NCBI RefSeq assembly: GCF_005491705.1
Contig: NZ_CP028092.1
Span: 2,232,001-2,296,000 of the forward strand
From: Pontibacter sp. SGAir0037
GTDB lineage: Bacteria; Bacteroidota; Bacteroidia; Cytophagales; Hymenobacteraceae
DNA length: 64,000 bases
Reading direction: 5' to 3'
Position 1 is the stretch's first letter, and the number at the start of each line of letters is the position of its first letter. Positions 27,135-36,620 of this stretch are shown piece by piece. The notes beneath the pieces were generated by a model that saw only the letters and a program-made list of their open reading frames with translations, made no database searches and was not told where the DNA came from. A program made the position numbers and the translations under genes.

Positions 27135-27908
27135 TTATGATTGCAGGTTTCTCTTAAAGATATTAATTACTTTTTCAGTGATATCAGAGGTAATACTGAT
27201 CAGGTCAGGGATTCTCTCAAAGCCGGACTCCTGTTTTGTTCTGGCTGTTTTCTCAATTTCCTTCATGGCCTCTACGGGTTCGAGCATATTTAAATTACCG
27301 AAAGTAGATTTAAGGCGGTGCGATATATGCGCTAAAACACTCCATTCTTTAGCAGCACAGGCACTTTTCAGCTCATCCAATAAGCCGGGAACAGTATCTA
27401 TAAACAGTTGCTGCATCTTCCGCACAAAAACAGGGTCGTCTGCCAGTACTCCTAAATTGGTGTAATCATACAGATTGGCTTCAGTGCTCAGCAATCTCAG
27501 CTCAGTAGTATCAGGCCTGTACATTTCGCCACCGGAAGCCTCTCTGGCACCTGCCTGGTCCGAAGTACCTATACAGGATTTCAGAGAAGTTATATCTGAA
27601 GAAACCGACAAGAGGTAAAAGCTGCCATCGGTGCTCTTAAAAGGACTTTTTACGGTGTAGAACCACAGCTCGCTTCCATCCAGCAGCTTATAAAATTCCT
27701 CAAATCCAACCTCACTTCCAGTTGCAATTATTTCCAGATCTCTGTCAGATGCATAATCGAACACTGGTCTGCCATCCTGCAGAAGCGAGGCAGCGCTACG
27801 CCGGTGCAAAGCCATATATGCTGCATTGGCGATCACTAAATTTCCATCCTTATCCTTGATGTACATAGGATAAGGGTTGGCATCTATTACTTGTCTAGTA
27901 AATTCCAT
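27135..27908 (-). CDS. PAS-HPt phosphotransfer protein
   Basis: The 257-residue protein has an N-terminal PAS domain (residues 1-110: DANPYPMYIKDKDGNLVIAN to YLLSVSSDITSLK) and a C-terminal HPt domain (about 145-257) with the phospho-accepting His in HISHRLKSTFGNL. There is no kinase or receiver domain. Both ends align by eye with the ends of the 618-residue protein at 34440-36296, which has kinase and receiver regions in between, so the two look like paralogues differing by an internal deletion or insertion. As a PAS-bearing HPt it would shuttle phosphate between hybrid kinases and receivers in response to a cytoplasmic signal (inference). Confidence 0.85.
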   Translation of the reverse strand: MEFTRQVIDANPYPMYIKDKDGNLVIANAAYMALHRRSAASLLQDGRPVFDYASDRDLEIIATGSEVGFEEFYKLLDGSELWFYTVKSPFKSTDGSFYLLSVSSDITSLKSCIGTSDQAGAREASGGEMYRPDTTELRLLSTEANLYDYTNLGVLADDPVFVRKMQQLFIDTVPGLLDELKSACAAKEWSVLAHISHRLKSTFGNLNMLEPVEAMKEIEKTARTKQESGFERIPDLISITSDITEKVINIFKRNLQS

Positions 27909-28053
27909 TTGAAACCTGCTACCTGTTTAAATTACTTTTAAAGAATGTTTTCAGTAGAAAGAAAATTAAGTCAGGGTTTAGGGTGCGTAGAGGTACAGCA
28001 GTCATTCTCTATTACTATAGCGAATGACTGCTGTACGTGTAGTATGGCGAAAT

Positions 28054-30048
28054 CTATACTACAGGCGTCCTGGCAAGAAGGCTGGACAACCTGTTATATA
28101 ATTCATGCGGAACAAAAGGTTTAGTCAGATAATCGTTTGCACCAATAGCCAGTACATTTTCCTTTTCAGCATCATCGTAATTAGCTGTAAAGGCAACAAC
28201 AGCGCCCTGGTAGCCTCTTTGCCTAAGCTCACTAATGGCATCATAGCCGTTCATAACGGGCATATGCAAATCCATAAGCACAAGATCAAAATCAGCAGCA
28301 GATGCTTTATCTAAGGCTTCCAGGCCATTTTCAGCAATTACTACATCAGATTTCCAGCTGGTCAGTAATTTGCTGGCCAGAGTTGTATTAGAGATGTTGT
28401 CATCCACGAGCAGTACTTTCGCATGGCGTAAGGCAGAGAGTCCTGCACCTGTTTCTTCTGCCTCCTGTGGTAGCAAGGGCTGTATAGCAAAAGATTTCTT
28501 ATACTTTAGCAGCACCTTAAATGTGGAACCTTCGCCGGGATTACTTTCCAGCTGAATATGCCCTTTATGGAGATCAACGAGCTTCCTGGTAATTGCCAAC
28601 CCAAGACCTGTGCCCCCATACAGCCTGTGCGTAGAGGCACTTGCCTGTACAAAGCTTTCGAACACCTGTTGCTGCCGTTCTGCCGGTATACCCGGGCCAG
28701 TGTCAGAAACCACGAATTCAATTACCCAGTCCTGATCAGACTGGTAAACCCCATTCACCGTTAAGCTCACCTTGCCCCTTTCCGTGAATTTAATGGCATT
28801 ACTCAACAGGTTATTCAGAATCTGCATAAGTCTTGTCGGGTCGCCTGTTACTTCTTCCGGAATATTTTCATCCAGGTTGAGGTAAAAGCCGAGGTTTTTC
28901 TCTGCCGCCCTTAAACTTAAAGAGCGATGCACCCCCATAAGCAAATGCTTCAGTTTAAAGCTTACCTGCTCAAGTTCTATCTTTCCGGCCTCAATTCTGG
29001 AGTATTCCAGCGTTGTATTGATCAGCCCCAGGAGGTTTTGAGAAGAGAAATGAATTGCCTGCAGATTTTCCTTGTGCTCGCTCTCTGTCTGATCTTTCTG
29101 TAACAGCAGGTGCGAAAAGCCTATTATTGCATTCAGGGGCGTGCGTATTTCATGGCTCATAAACGAAACGAAATCAGACTTCACCTGTAGCGCCTGCTTT
29201 AGATACTCCTTTTCGGCAAGGAGTTTATTTTCTTTTGCAACTATATCCGACACATCCTGCACCGTACCGATGATTTTCTCGAGTGTACCGTTCTGGTGGC
29301 AAGGCTTTAGCTTAAACCGCACCCATGTTTCGCTTCTGCTGCCGGCTAGCTGCACCGTATGCTCCAGTTCTTCCTGCTTTACTATAACGGTGTTCCATGC
29401 CTCCACCAGTTGGTCTCTATGCATTTCCGTTACTGCTGACAGCAAGGCATGAAAGCCTTCAAGTTCTTTCTCGCCCGAAATACCCAGTATAGCATAGAGG
29501 TTTTCAGAACAAGAGAAAGTTTGGGTATCAACACGAAAGCCCCAGCTGCCCATTTTAGCTATTTTCTCTGTCTCCAGCCATAATGCATGGCCCTGCTCCA
29601 AGGCTGGCGCAGCTCCGGCTGTGTCACGATGAACTTTAAGGTATTGTATATCTGCAGAATTATCCAGGATCGATGGTAGCATATCTGTAAAAGTGTTAGC
29701 CTTCGCGTGTACAGGTTTACCTACGTAATGCAGCGCACTGATAGGAAGCGAACCTGAAACAAAAGCATCGGTTGGTTGTATGGTCGGGTTAACCTGGGTT
29801 AAATGATTCTGATGCGCTACCAATGCAGCAGCATGATTTTTCATATTAGAAGATGGGGCCTCGAAACCGGCCGCCATGGCGAAGGAGTTATCACTGCCCT
29901 TCCAAATCTGTTCCATTCGATTTAAAGAGCCCTCCTCTGTCATGGGAAGAGGATAAACATAAGCCGTCTTCCTTAGCACTTTAAAAAAATAGTGGCAGCA
30001 TTTGAGAAAACTACTTCCCCGTACACTCTCAGAATAAATCTTTCTCAT
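28054..30048 (-). CDS. Hybrid histidine kinase (PAS-HisKA-HATPase-REC)
   Basis: This 664-residue protein has an N-terminal region of about 140 residues without recognised domain, a PAS fold (about 150-265: MGSWGFRVDTQTFSCSENLY), HisKA with the phospho-His in SFMSHEIRTPLNAIIGFS, HATPase_c (NNLLSNAIKFT, DTGPGIP, GGTGLGLAI) and a C-terminal receiver (VLLVDDN, LVLMDLHMPVMNG, YLTKPF). There are no membrane segments, so it is a cytoplasmic sensor. The start is uncertain: the first 35 residues look weakly coding and an ATG at residue 36 (MTEEGSLNRMEQ) is an alternative. It resembles the kinase at 31036-32913 throughout and lies divergent to it. Confidence 0.88.
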   Translation of the reverse strand: MRKIYSESVRGSSFLKCCHYFFKVLRKTAYVYPLPMTEEGSLNRMEQIWKGSDNSFAMAAGFEAPSSNMKNHAAALVAHQNHLTQVNPTIQPTDAFVSGSLPISALHYVGKPVHAKANTFTDMLPSILDNSADIQYLKVHRDTAGAAPALEQGHALWLETEKIAKMGSWGFRVDTQTFSCSENLYAILGISGEKELEGFHALLSAVTEMHRDQLVEAWNTVIVKQEELEHTVQLAGSRSETWVRFKLKPCHQNGTLEKIIGTVQDVSDIVAKENKLLAEKEYLKQALQVKSDFVSFMSHEIRTPLNAIIGFSHLLLQKDQTESEHKENLQAIHFSSQNLLGLINTTLEYSRIEAGKIELEQVSFKLKHLLMGVHRSLSLRAAEKNLGFYLNLDENIPEEVTGDPTRLMQILNNLLSNAIKFTERGKVSLTVNGVYQSDQDWVIEFVVSDTGPGIPAERQQQVFESFVQASASTHRLYGGTGLGLAITRKLVDLHKGHIQLESNPGEGSTFKVLLKYKKSFAIQPLLPQEAEETGAGLSALRHAKVLLVDDNISNTTLASKLLTSWKSDVVIAENGLEALDKASAADFDLVLMDLHMPVMNGYDAISELRQRGYQGAVVAFTANYDDAEKENVLAIGANDYLTKPFVPHELYNRLSSLLARTPVV

Positions 30049-31035
30049 AGGCTTTGCTTATTGATGTTAATTGGGAAGGCTTAACTCACATGAACATGAT
30101 TGCATATGCAACAGCTTACCATATTACTAACAATAGCGCTATTTGTTACAAAATACATCTACCAATTACACATATTTTTAAAATATTTATAATTGCTATG
30201 CATACCAGGATGCTTAAGTGCTTTAAAGTAAACCGTATTAGGGCACCAATCCTTTCAGAATACTTAAATAATAATTAAATGTTACTGCAAACGAAAAGAA
30301 GAGACTAAAAATTACTTTAATTTATTTTTAAATAAGCTTAATACAACAACAAAAACAGATACATAATTAAAATAATAATATATATAACTTACAATATATA
30401 TTTTATATTGTTTTAAATTCTAAAAATCAGACGGAAGAGGCTATAATTTTAGGTCTAACATTTAGTAAAACCTTGATGAAAATTAATTATAATTTAACTT
30501 GCTATTACTATATATATAAATTATATTTATATCGATACAATATTTATTTACACTAATTTAATATTTATTTTTTCAATATAGAATTAAATAAATAATTTTT
30601 TTAAAAATACCTACTACTAGGTAGTTGCTTTTATAAATTAACACCATATATTAGCGTTATAATTTATATAAGAATGCTTATATATGTTATAAATACTGAT
30701 TTTAATGCTGGCTTTGAACACCAGCTACGCCTCTAATACTGCTTAGGCTTTAGCCTTTACCCTGAAAACATAACTTTCCTTTAAGTACGCCCATTCCGCC
30801 CCACATGCGGCTACTGGTGATACTTGTTTTGCTACTGCGATTTTAAGGGTCATTATATCATATACTTATAAAAACCTTCTTTTAATCACAAAATAATAAG
30901 TGAAACTATTATAGTACCTCAGCTCAGGTTCTTGTTTGCCATTAGCATACTCGCTAAGAAAGCAGCACCTGCACTTTGGCTGAAACAAAACTGCTCCATT
31001 TATAAACATTTAAGAAAGAAAAAGAAAGTGACGTC
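30049..31035. other. Very AT-rich divergent intergenic region, about 1 kb
   Basis: This is the longest gene-free stretch, between two divergent hybrid kinase genes. From about 30280 to 30700 it is made almost wholly of A and T with many TATATA and AATTAA runs. It could be a bending or silencing region. No sigma-54 or TAnnTTTG promoter is clear. Short frames in it have no coding character. Confidence 0.55.
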
Positions 31036-32913
31036 ATGAAAACCTCTACATCAACTATCAGTCTACAGGAACTATCACCGGACCTGGTAAACAAGGTTGA
31101 ATTGACTCAGCGCAACGTGCCAACCAGAAAACCTGTACTGCGCTTCCTTTCCGCCCTGTCATTTTTTGCAAAGAAGCACCTGTACAAACCGCTCCTAAAT
31201 AAGGAGGCATTTATTTCTATCATTGACAGAAGCCTAGAACAGGTTAGAAAAATTCCGGTGTTTTACACATCTAAGGAATTAATGCCTCTCTACTTCAAAG
31301 GCTTAGGAAAAGTATCTGCGACGCCCGTTACGGATACCTGGGGCTTACCGGCTTCCTCTCAGTTTCCTGTAAACGAGGGGCTGCCCTCTTTATGGAGCGA
31401 GGCAGAAATACTTTTTAATATCGGATGCTGGGAACTGGAGATCGTGTCAGGGCGATTCAAGTGCAGCCCTGCTGTTTACCATCAGCTGGGCTTAACGGCA
31501 GCTACAGAATTAAAAGGGATAACAGCGCTGTTTTCTTTGTTCAAGACCGAAGACACTATCCTGATACAAAACCGATGGGAAAAGATTCTGACTTATGATG
31601 CAGATGAAATAGATCAGGTGGTGGAGCTAGGATCGATCGGACTTAATAAGTGGTTCCGGTTCAGAGCCAAGCCTGTTTTTGAGGAATTCAAATTAGTAAA
31701 AATAGTTGGCACCCTGCAGAATGTAACAGAACTAAAAGAAGCTGAACTAACGGCAAAAGCTGAAATGGTGAAAGCCGTAGAGGCCGTAAGACAGAAATCC
31801 GAAAGCCTTTCTGTTATAAGCCATGACATGCGTACGCCTTTAAATTCCATTATAGGGCAATGCTTTCTGATGATGCAGGAGGAAACCCTCCCCCAGGAGC
31901 ACAAGGAAAGCCTGAATACCATTCATTTCTCCTCACAAAACCTGCTTAACCTCATCAATAATATTTTAGATATTTCTAAAATTGAAGCCGCTAAAGTTGA
32001 GGTTGAATCTATAAACTTCCAGCTCAGGAGCCTGCTAAAGAAGATTCACCAATCTTTATCTATCCAGGCAAACGAGAAGCACCTGAATTTTGATCTGTGC
32101 ATTGACGATAAAGTGCCTGCATTGCTGGAAGGAGACCCTGCTAAGCTTACACAGGTATTAAATAACCTCTTAAGCAATGCCATTAAATTTACAGCGCGAG
32201 GTTGCGTCAGGCTTAAAGTAGACATTATTTACCAATCTGATCAGGGTTATGTGCTGGAGTTTGTGGTTTCCGATACAGGCATAGGTATACCGGAACATCT
32301 ACAGCAGCATATTTTCGAGAGCTATACGCAGGCCAATGCCTCCATCTCGAGGCAGTATGGTGGCACCGGCCTGGGACTGGCAATTACGCATAAACTTATA
32401 AAACTCCAGAAGGGCACTATCAAGCTTAAAAGCAGCCCCGGCTTTGGCTCCATTTTTACGGTACGCCTGAAATTTAACCGACCCAAGCTGTCCATTGCCT
32501 CCACCGAAGAACAAAGCCAAAGAGAAGACCAGCATTCGGATCTATTTGGCTCTAAGATTCTGGTGATAGATGATAATGCTTTTAACAGGGTTATCACCTG
32601 CAAGCTTCTCAGCACATGGAATGCCGCTGTTGAAGCAGCAGATAATGGCTATGTGGCGTTGGAGATGCTAAAAACCGAATCGTACGACCTGATTCTGCTA
32701 GACTTACAAATGCCGGTGATGGATGGCTTTCAGGCCCTGAAAGAAATGCAGAAACTGAAAATCAAAACACCAATCATAGCCCTTACGGGCAATGCAAACT
32801 CAAAAGAGAAAAACTATTGCCTTATGAACGGTTGCAGCGATTACCTGACAAAGCCTTACATTCCACAGGAACTTTACACCAGAATCAGACAAACAATCAA
32901 AAGAATAAATTAA
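31036..32913 (+). CDS. Hybrid histidine kinase (PAS-HisKA-HATPase-REC)
   Basis: The 625-residue cytoplasmic protein has an unassigned N-terminal 125 residues, a PAS fold (about 130-240: LFNIGCWELEIVSGRFKCSP), HisKA with phospho-His in SVISHDMRTPLNSIIGQ, HATPase_c (NNLLSNAIKFT, DTGIGIP, GGTGLGLAI) and a receiver (ILVIDDNAFNRVI, LILLDLQMPVMDG, YLTKPY). It is the plus-strand counterpart of the kinase at 28054-30048. The next gene, an NtrC-type regulator, starts 51 nt downstream and is the obvious partner. An A/G-rich stretch (AAGAAAGAAAAAGAAAG) precedes the ATG. Confidence 0.9.
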   Translation: MKTSTSTISLQELSPDLVNKVELTQRNVPTRKPVLRFLSALSFFAKKHLYKPLLNKEAFISIIDRSLEQVRKIPVFYTSKELMPLYFKGLGKVSATPVTDTWGLPASSQFPVNEGLPSLWSEAEILFNIGCWELEIVSGRFKCSPAVYHQLGLTAATELKGITALFSLFKTEDTILIQNRWEKILTYDADEIDQVVELGSIGLNKWFRFRAKPVFEEFKLVKIVGTLQNVTELKEAELTAKAEMVKAVEAVRQKSESLSVISHDMRTPLNSIIGQCFLMMQEETLPQEHKESLNTIHFSSQNLLNLINNILDISKIEAAKVEVESINFQLRSLLKKIHQSLSIQANEKHLNFDLCIDDKVPALLEGDPAKLTQVLNNLLSNAIKFTARGCVRLKVDIIYQSDQGYVLEFVVSDTGIGIPEHLQQHIFESYTQANASISRQYGGTGLGLAITHKLIKLQKGTIKLKSSPGFGSIFTVRLKFNRPKLSIASTEEQSQREDQHSDLFGSKILVIDDNAFNRVITCKLLSTWNAAVEAADNGYVALEMLKTESYDLILLDLQMPVMDGFQALKEMQKLKIKTPIIALTGNANSKEKNYCLMNGCSDYLTKPYIPQELYTRIRQTIKRIN

Positions 32914-32964
32914 TCTGTTTTAAAACACTAAAGTTTAGTTATCATATAAAGCTTCACTTCTCCT

Positions 32965-34332
32965 ATGTCAGTATCACCAGTTAAATGCCGGACAAAGATT
33001 TTTGTTTTAGAAGATGACCAATGGTACTCCCAGTTTCTTCACTACCACCTGTCTTTGAATCCCGATCATGAGGTATTAGTATTTAACACGGCTGAAGACT
33101 TTATCAAGAACCTGCACGAGTTACCTGATATTGTAACCCTGGACTATTACTTACCGGGCTTCGCAGGGGAAAAGATATTGAGTAAAATCGTTGAACTGAG
33201 CCCTAAAACCTATACGCTGGTTATCTCCGGCCAGGAAGACATCAGCAAAGCCGTTAATATGATCAAAGAAGGGGCCTACGATTATATTGTTAAAAACGAA
33301 GAAACAAAGAGCCGCCTGTGGAGCACCATCGAAAAGGTGAAGCACAACATTTCGCTAAAGCAGGAAATTGAAGAACTCCGGAATGAGGTAAAGCAAAAGT
33401 ATACGTTAGGTACTGAAATTATCGGTAATTCCGAAGCCATGCAGAAAGTATCGAAACTGGTAGAGAAAGCAGCCAGAAGCGCTATAAATGTAACAATAAC
33501 AGGTGAAACCGGCACCGGAAAAGAATTGATCGCCAAAGCTATTCACCAACATTCTGACAGGTGCAAGAAACCTTTTGTGGCCGTAAACATTTCTGCCATT
33601 CCCAACGAACTGCTCGAAAGTGAACTCTTCGGCCACGAAAAGGGAGCCTTTACAGGGGCCGCAGGTTTGCGTATCGGAAAGTTTGAAGAGGCAAATGGTG
33701 GTACCATCTTCCTGGATGAGATAGGTGAAATGAACGTGAACCTGCAGGCCAAGCTTTTAAGGGTTTTGCAGGAAAGGGAAGTTACACGGGTGGGATCCAA
33801 CACAACCATTCCTGTAGATGTACGGGTGCTGACAGCCACACACCGAAACCTGATGGAAGAAGTGATCAACGGTAATTTCAGAGAGGACTTATATTACCGC
33901 CTGCTGGGTATAAAGATACAGCTGCCTGCCCTGCGCGAAAGAGGCCACGATGTTTTACTGATTGCGCAAAAGCTGCTGGAGAACTACTATACCCAGAACA
34001 GCATCAGCCCTAAACGCCTTTCACCGGAAGCCCAACGGAAACTGCTGAACCACTCCTACCCCGGCAACGTGCGTGAATTAAAGGCTATAGTGGAACTGGC
34101 AGCCGTTCTGTGCGAAAAAGAAGCTATCTCACCGGAGGATATTCAGTTACAAGAAACAAAGATCCAGAATTTTTCCTACGAAAAGACATTGGACGAATAC
34201 ATTGCCGATACGGTTCAAAAGTACCTCGACAAGTACAACTACAATGTACTGAGCGTTGCGGATAAGCTGAAAATAGGTAAGTCGACCATTTATCGCATGA
34301 TAAGGAAAAAAGAAGTTGTTATTAATAACTAA
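32965..34332 (+). CDS. NtrC-family sigma-54-dependent response regulator
   Basis: The 455-residue protein has a receiver (residues 1-120: FVLEDDQWY, TLDYYLPGFAG, DYIVKNE), an AAA+ sigma-54 interaction domain (about 145-375: GETGTGKELIAKAIH Walker A, ESELFGHEKGAFTGA with the sigma-54-contacting loop, GGTIFLDEIGEM Walker B, REDLYYRL, YPGNVRELK) and a C-terminal Fis-type helix-turn-helix (VLSVADKLKIGKSTIYRMI). It should bind enhancer sites and open sigma-54 promoters after phosphorylation. It lies between two kinase genes, 51 nt after one and 107 nt before the other. A sigma-54-like promoter is present at 6912-6927. Confidence 0.93.
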   Translation: MSVSPVKCRTKIFVLEDDQWYSQFLHYHLSLNPDHEVLVFNTAEDFIKNLHELPDIVTLDYYLPGFAGEKILSKIVELSPKTYTLVISGQEDISKAVNMIKEGAYDYIVKNEETKSRLWSTIEKVKHNISLKQEIEELRNEVKQKYTLGTEIIGNSEAMQKVSKLVEKAARSAINVTITGETGTGKELIAKAIHQHSDRCKKPFVAVNISAIPNELLESELFGHEKGAFTGAAGLRIGKFEEANGGTIFLDEIGEMNVNLQAKLLRVLQEREVTRVGSNTTIPVDVRVLTATHRNLMEEVINGNFREDLYYRLLGIKIQLPALRERGHDVLLIAQKLLENYYTQNSISPKRLSPEAQRKLLNHSYPGNVRELKAIVELAAVLCEKEAISPEDIQLQETKIQNFSYEKTLDEYIADTVQKYLDKYNYNVLSVADKLKIGKSTIYRMIRKKEVVINN

Positions 34333-34439
34333 CACTACAAAAAGAGCTTCTCTTTGAGGATCCCTTTTATAGTACCTGCTCCCTTTAAATGCCAAACATC
34401 TTTACCCCTTATTAACTTTAACCCATTACAAAGATTAGC

Positions 34440-36296
34440 ATGATTTTTTTCAGACAACTTATTGATGTTAATCCATTCCCTATCTACTTAAAGAACGAGC
34501 AGGGGAAGTTTGTTTTTGCCAATAAAGCTTATGCCGATGTTCAGGCCATTGAGCTTGACGAACTAATCACTACCGGCTATTGTGAATCTGACTTCTCGTA
34601 TGAAAGGGATCTGGAGGTGATCAGGTCAGGGGTTCCTGTTACCATACAGGAGTTTTATAAGTCAGATACGGGAGGCTTTAAATGGTATAACACGGTAAAA
34701 ATGGCTTACCAACAAACCGATGGTTCTGTATACCTGCTTTCCATTTCTTCCGATATAACCGACTTTAAAGAAAAGATCCTGAACGATTCGGATCTGTCGG
34801 AGGAGAAAGAGCAGATATTTGTTGATTTGTGCAGGGAAATTCGAACTCCCGTCTATTCCATCATTGAACTAGCCAAGCAAATTCGCCACACAAATCTCTC
34901 AAAATACCAGGAAGAAAAGCTCAATTCCGTTTTAACTGTCACCGATAATATTCTGGCAACCCTTAATCAGGCGCTTGAATACAATGAGCTCGAGAAAAGT
35001 AATGAGGTGGAGCTGGAGTTCATCAGCTTCAGTCCGGTCACCATTCTTCGCGACACAGTGAACGCCCTGATTTCGAAAGCAAAAGAACAAGGCATCAGGC
35101 TGGAGTTCAGACTAAATCACACGAAAGAACTGTTGGTACAGGGAGACCCGTTCCGGCTTAGCCAGATTCTGCTCATACTTATTAATAATGCCATTAAGTA
35201 TACCTACGAAGGAAACATAACGGTAAGCCTTAAAACCAAAGAGAAAAGCGAAAGCAGCGTTTATATAGAATTTTGTGTGGAGGACACCGGCATTGGCATG
35301 AACGAAGAAAAAGCAGCTACGCTTTTTCTGCAGGAAGAGCCGCCTAATACCGGCGACAGCCCCGGATTCGGTTTAAAAATATGCAAGCGCCTGATCGAGT
35401 CACAGGGGGGAATGTTGTGGTTCGACAGTGTGCCCGGCTTAGGCAGCCGCTTCTATTTTACCATTCCCTATATAACTTCTAACCAGTATACAGAGAAGCA
35501 TCAGCCGGAAGCTGTATTAAGCCAGAATGATCTGAAGGGGTTAAACCTGCTGCTGGCCGAAGACAATCATGTGAATCAACTTATTGCCATCTCTCATTTA
35601 GAGGCCTGGGATGTGCTGGTAGAGCTGGCTTTTGACGGAGAAGAAGCCCTAAAAAAAGCAACTGACAAAAAGTACGACCTGATTCTGATGGATATTCAAC
35701 TGCCCAAGATGGACGGAATTGAAGTTACCAACTACCTGAGGTCTGAGCCCAATCCAAACCAGGAAACGCCTATTATCGCTTTCACAGCCAACACCATACA
35801 ACAAGAACCAGAGAAGTTTCGGTCTTTAGGCTTCAACTATAGTATTTTTAAGCCTTACCAGACAAACGACCTGCATAAGATTATAGCCGACAACACCGGC
35901 AGGAACAGGGCCTATACCTCAATTGCCACGGCTTCTCATGGTAAAGGAAATAAACTGTACGACTTCAGTGGCTTAGGCAGCCTGGCCGACGATTTTCAGT
36001 TTATTCAGAAAATGCAGCGGCTCTTTATTGAGACAGTGCCGGATCAGCTATCTGAAATAAGGGCAGCTATTAAGCAGGAGAAATGGGATGCAGTAGCTCA
36101 AATGGCACATCGGCTCAAATCTACCTACAGCAATATAAAAGTAAAGGAAGCAACAGAGAATTTAAAGAACATAGAACGCTTTGCGAACGCAAGATCTTCT
36201 ACAGATAAAATTGAAAACCTGCTTTTTAAAGTAATGGATGTAACGGATCAAATCCTAAATGCTTTTTTGCTTGAACTGACCAAAGAAGAATATTAG
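34440..36296 (+). CDS. PAS-pseudokinase-REC-HPt hybrid signalling protein lacking the H-box His
   Basis: The 618-residue protein has a PAS domain (1-110), a HisKA-like helical pair, HATPase_c (ILINNAIKYT, DTGIGMN, GFGLKICKRL), a receiver (LLLAEDNHVNQL, LILMDIQLPKMDG, SIFKPY) and a C-terminal HPt (QMAHRLKSTYSNI). In the H-box, where the family reads SHEIRTP, it reads CREIRTP: Arg 132 replaces the phospho-accepting His. Autophosphorylation at this site is therefore impossible, while ATP-site motifs, the receiver Asp and the HPt His are intact. It may act as a phosphate shuttle or as a partner that phosphorylates another protein in trans (inference). It is co-directional with the NtrC gene. Confidence 0.88.
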   Translation: MIFFRQLIDVNPFPIYLKNEQGKFVFANKAYADVQAIELDELITTGYCESDFSYERDLEVIRSGVPVTIQEFYKSDTGGFKWYNTVKMAYQQTDGSVYLLSISSDITDFKEKILNDSDLSEEKEQIFVDLCREIRTPVYSIIELAKQIRHTNLSKYQEEKLNSVLTVTDNILATLNQALEYNELEKSNEVELEFISFSPVTILRDTVNALISKAKEQGIRLEFRLNHTKELLVQGDPFRLSQILLILINNAIKYTYEGNITVSLKTKEKSESSVYIEFCVEDTGIGMNEEKAATLFLQEEPPNTGDSPGFGLKICKRLIESQGGMLWFDSVPGLGSRFYFTIPYITSNQYTEKHQPEAVLSQNDLKGLNLLLAEDNHVNQLIAISHLEAWDVLVELAFDGEEALKKATDKKYDLILMDIQLPKMDGIEVTNYLRSEPNPNQETPIIAFTANTIQQEPEKFRSLGFNYSIFKPYQTNDLHKIIADNTGRNRAYTSIATASHGKGNKLYDFSGLGSLADDFQFIQKMQRLFIETVPDQLSEIRAAIKQEKWDAVAQMAHRLKSTYSNIKVKEATENLKNIERFANARSSTDKIENLLFKVMDVTDQILNAFLLELTKEEY

Positions 36297-36347
36297 TGCC
36301 TGTTGGCTGCTAAGGTAAAGCAGATAACAGGCACTAATATTCTTCTT
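36283..36347. terminator. Bidirectional terminator overlapping both convergent stop codons
   Basis: Arms 36283-36304 and 36326-36347 are 22-nt exact complements around a 21-nt loop. The stop codon of the plus-strand kinase gene (36294-36296) lies within the left arm, and the stop of the small minus-strand gene (36346-36348) overlaps the right arm. Confidence 0.8.
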
Positions 36348-36525
36348 ATTTCTGCTTGCGGATAGCACCATAGAGCACCGGGCTGAAGAAGCGCAGGTTC
36401 TCCAGCACACAGGTCATGCTGTAAAATTTCTGCACGTCTATTTCCGCGTTTTCCGCCATGGCTTCCAGAATAGTATCCAGGGTAGCAGCAAACTGTTGAT
36501 CAAACTCTTCTTCTGTCATTTCCAT
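36346..36525 (-). CDS. Small 59-residue protein of unknown function
   Basis: A short open frame starts at ATG 36525 and encodes an acidic N-terminal helix (MTEEEFDQQFAATLDTILEA) and a C-terminal part FYSMTCVLENLRFFSPVLYG with a basic end. The codon pattern looks coding, and the gene is bounded by a strong convergent terminator. There is no signal peptide or membrane segment. I do not recognise the family. The second Met at residue 3 is an alternative start. Confidence 0.6.
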   Translation of the reverse strand: MEMTEEEFDQQFAATLDTILEAMAENAEIDVQKFYSMTCVLENLRFFSPVLYGAIRKQK

Positions 36526-36620
36526 AGGTAGTAAAGCTAGCTAATTTCTAACAAAACTTTACTACAAATCATTGCAGGAATGCCGGGTTTTCCTAAAGCT
36601 TACCTAATATGGCAGCGGCG

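Noticed and set aside
30049..31035. Small RNA or short genes in the AT-rich divergent region
   Set aside because: No stable stem with a T-run and no coding pattern were seen; AT richness alone is not evidence.
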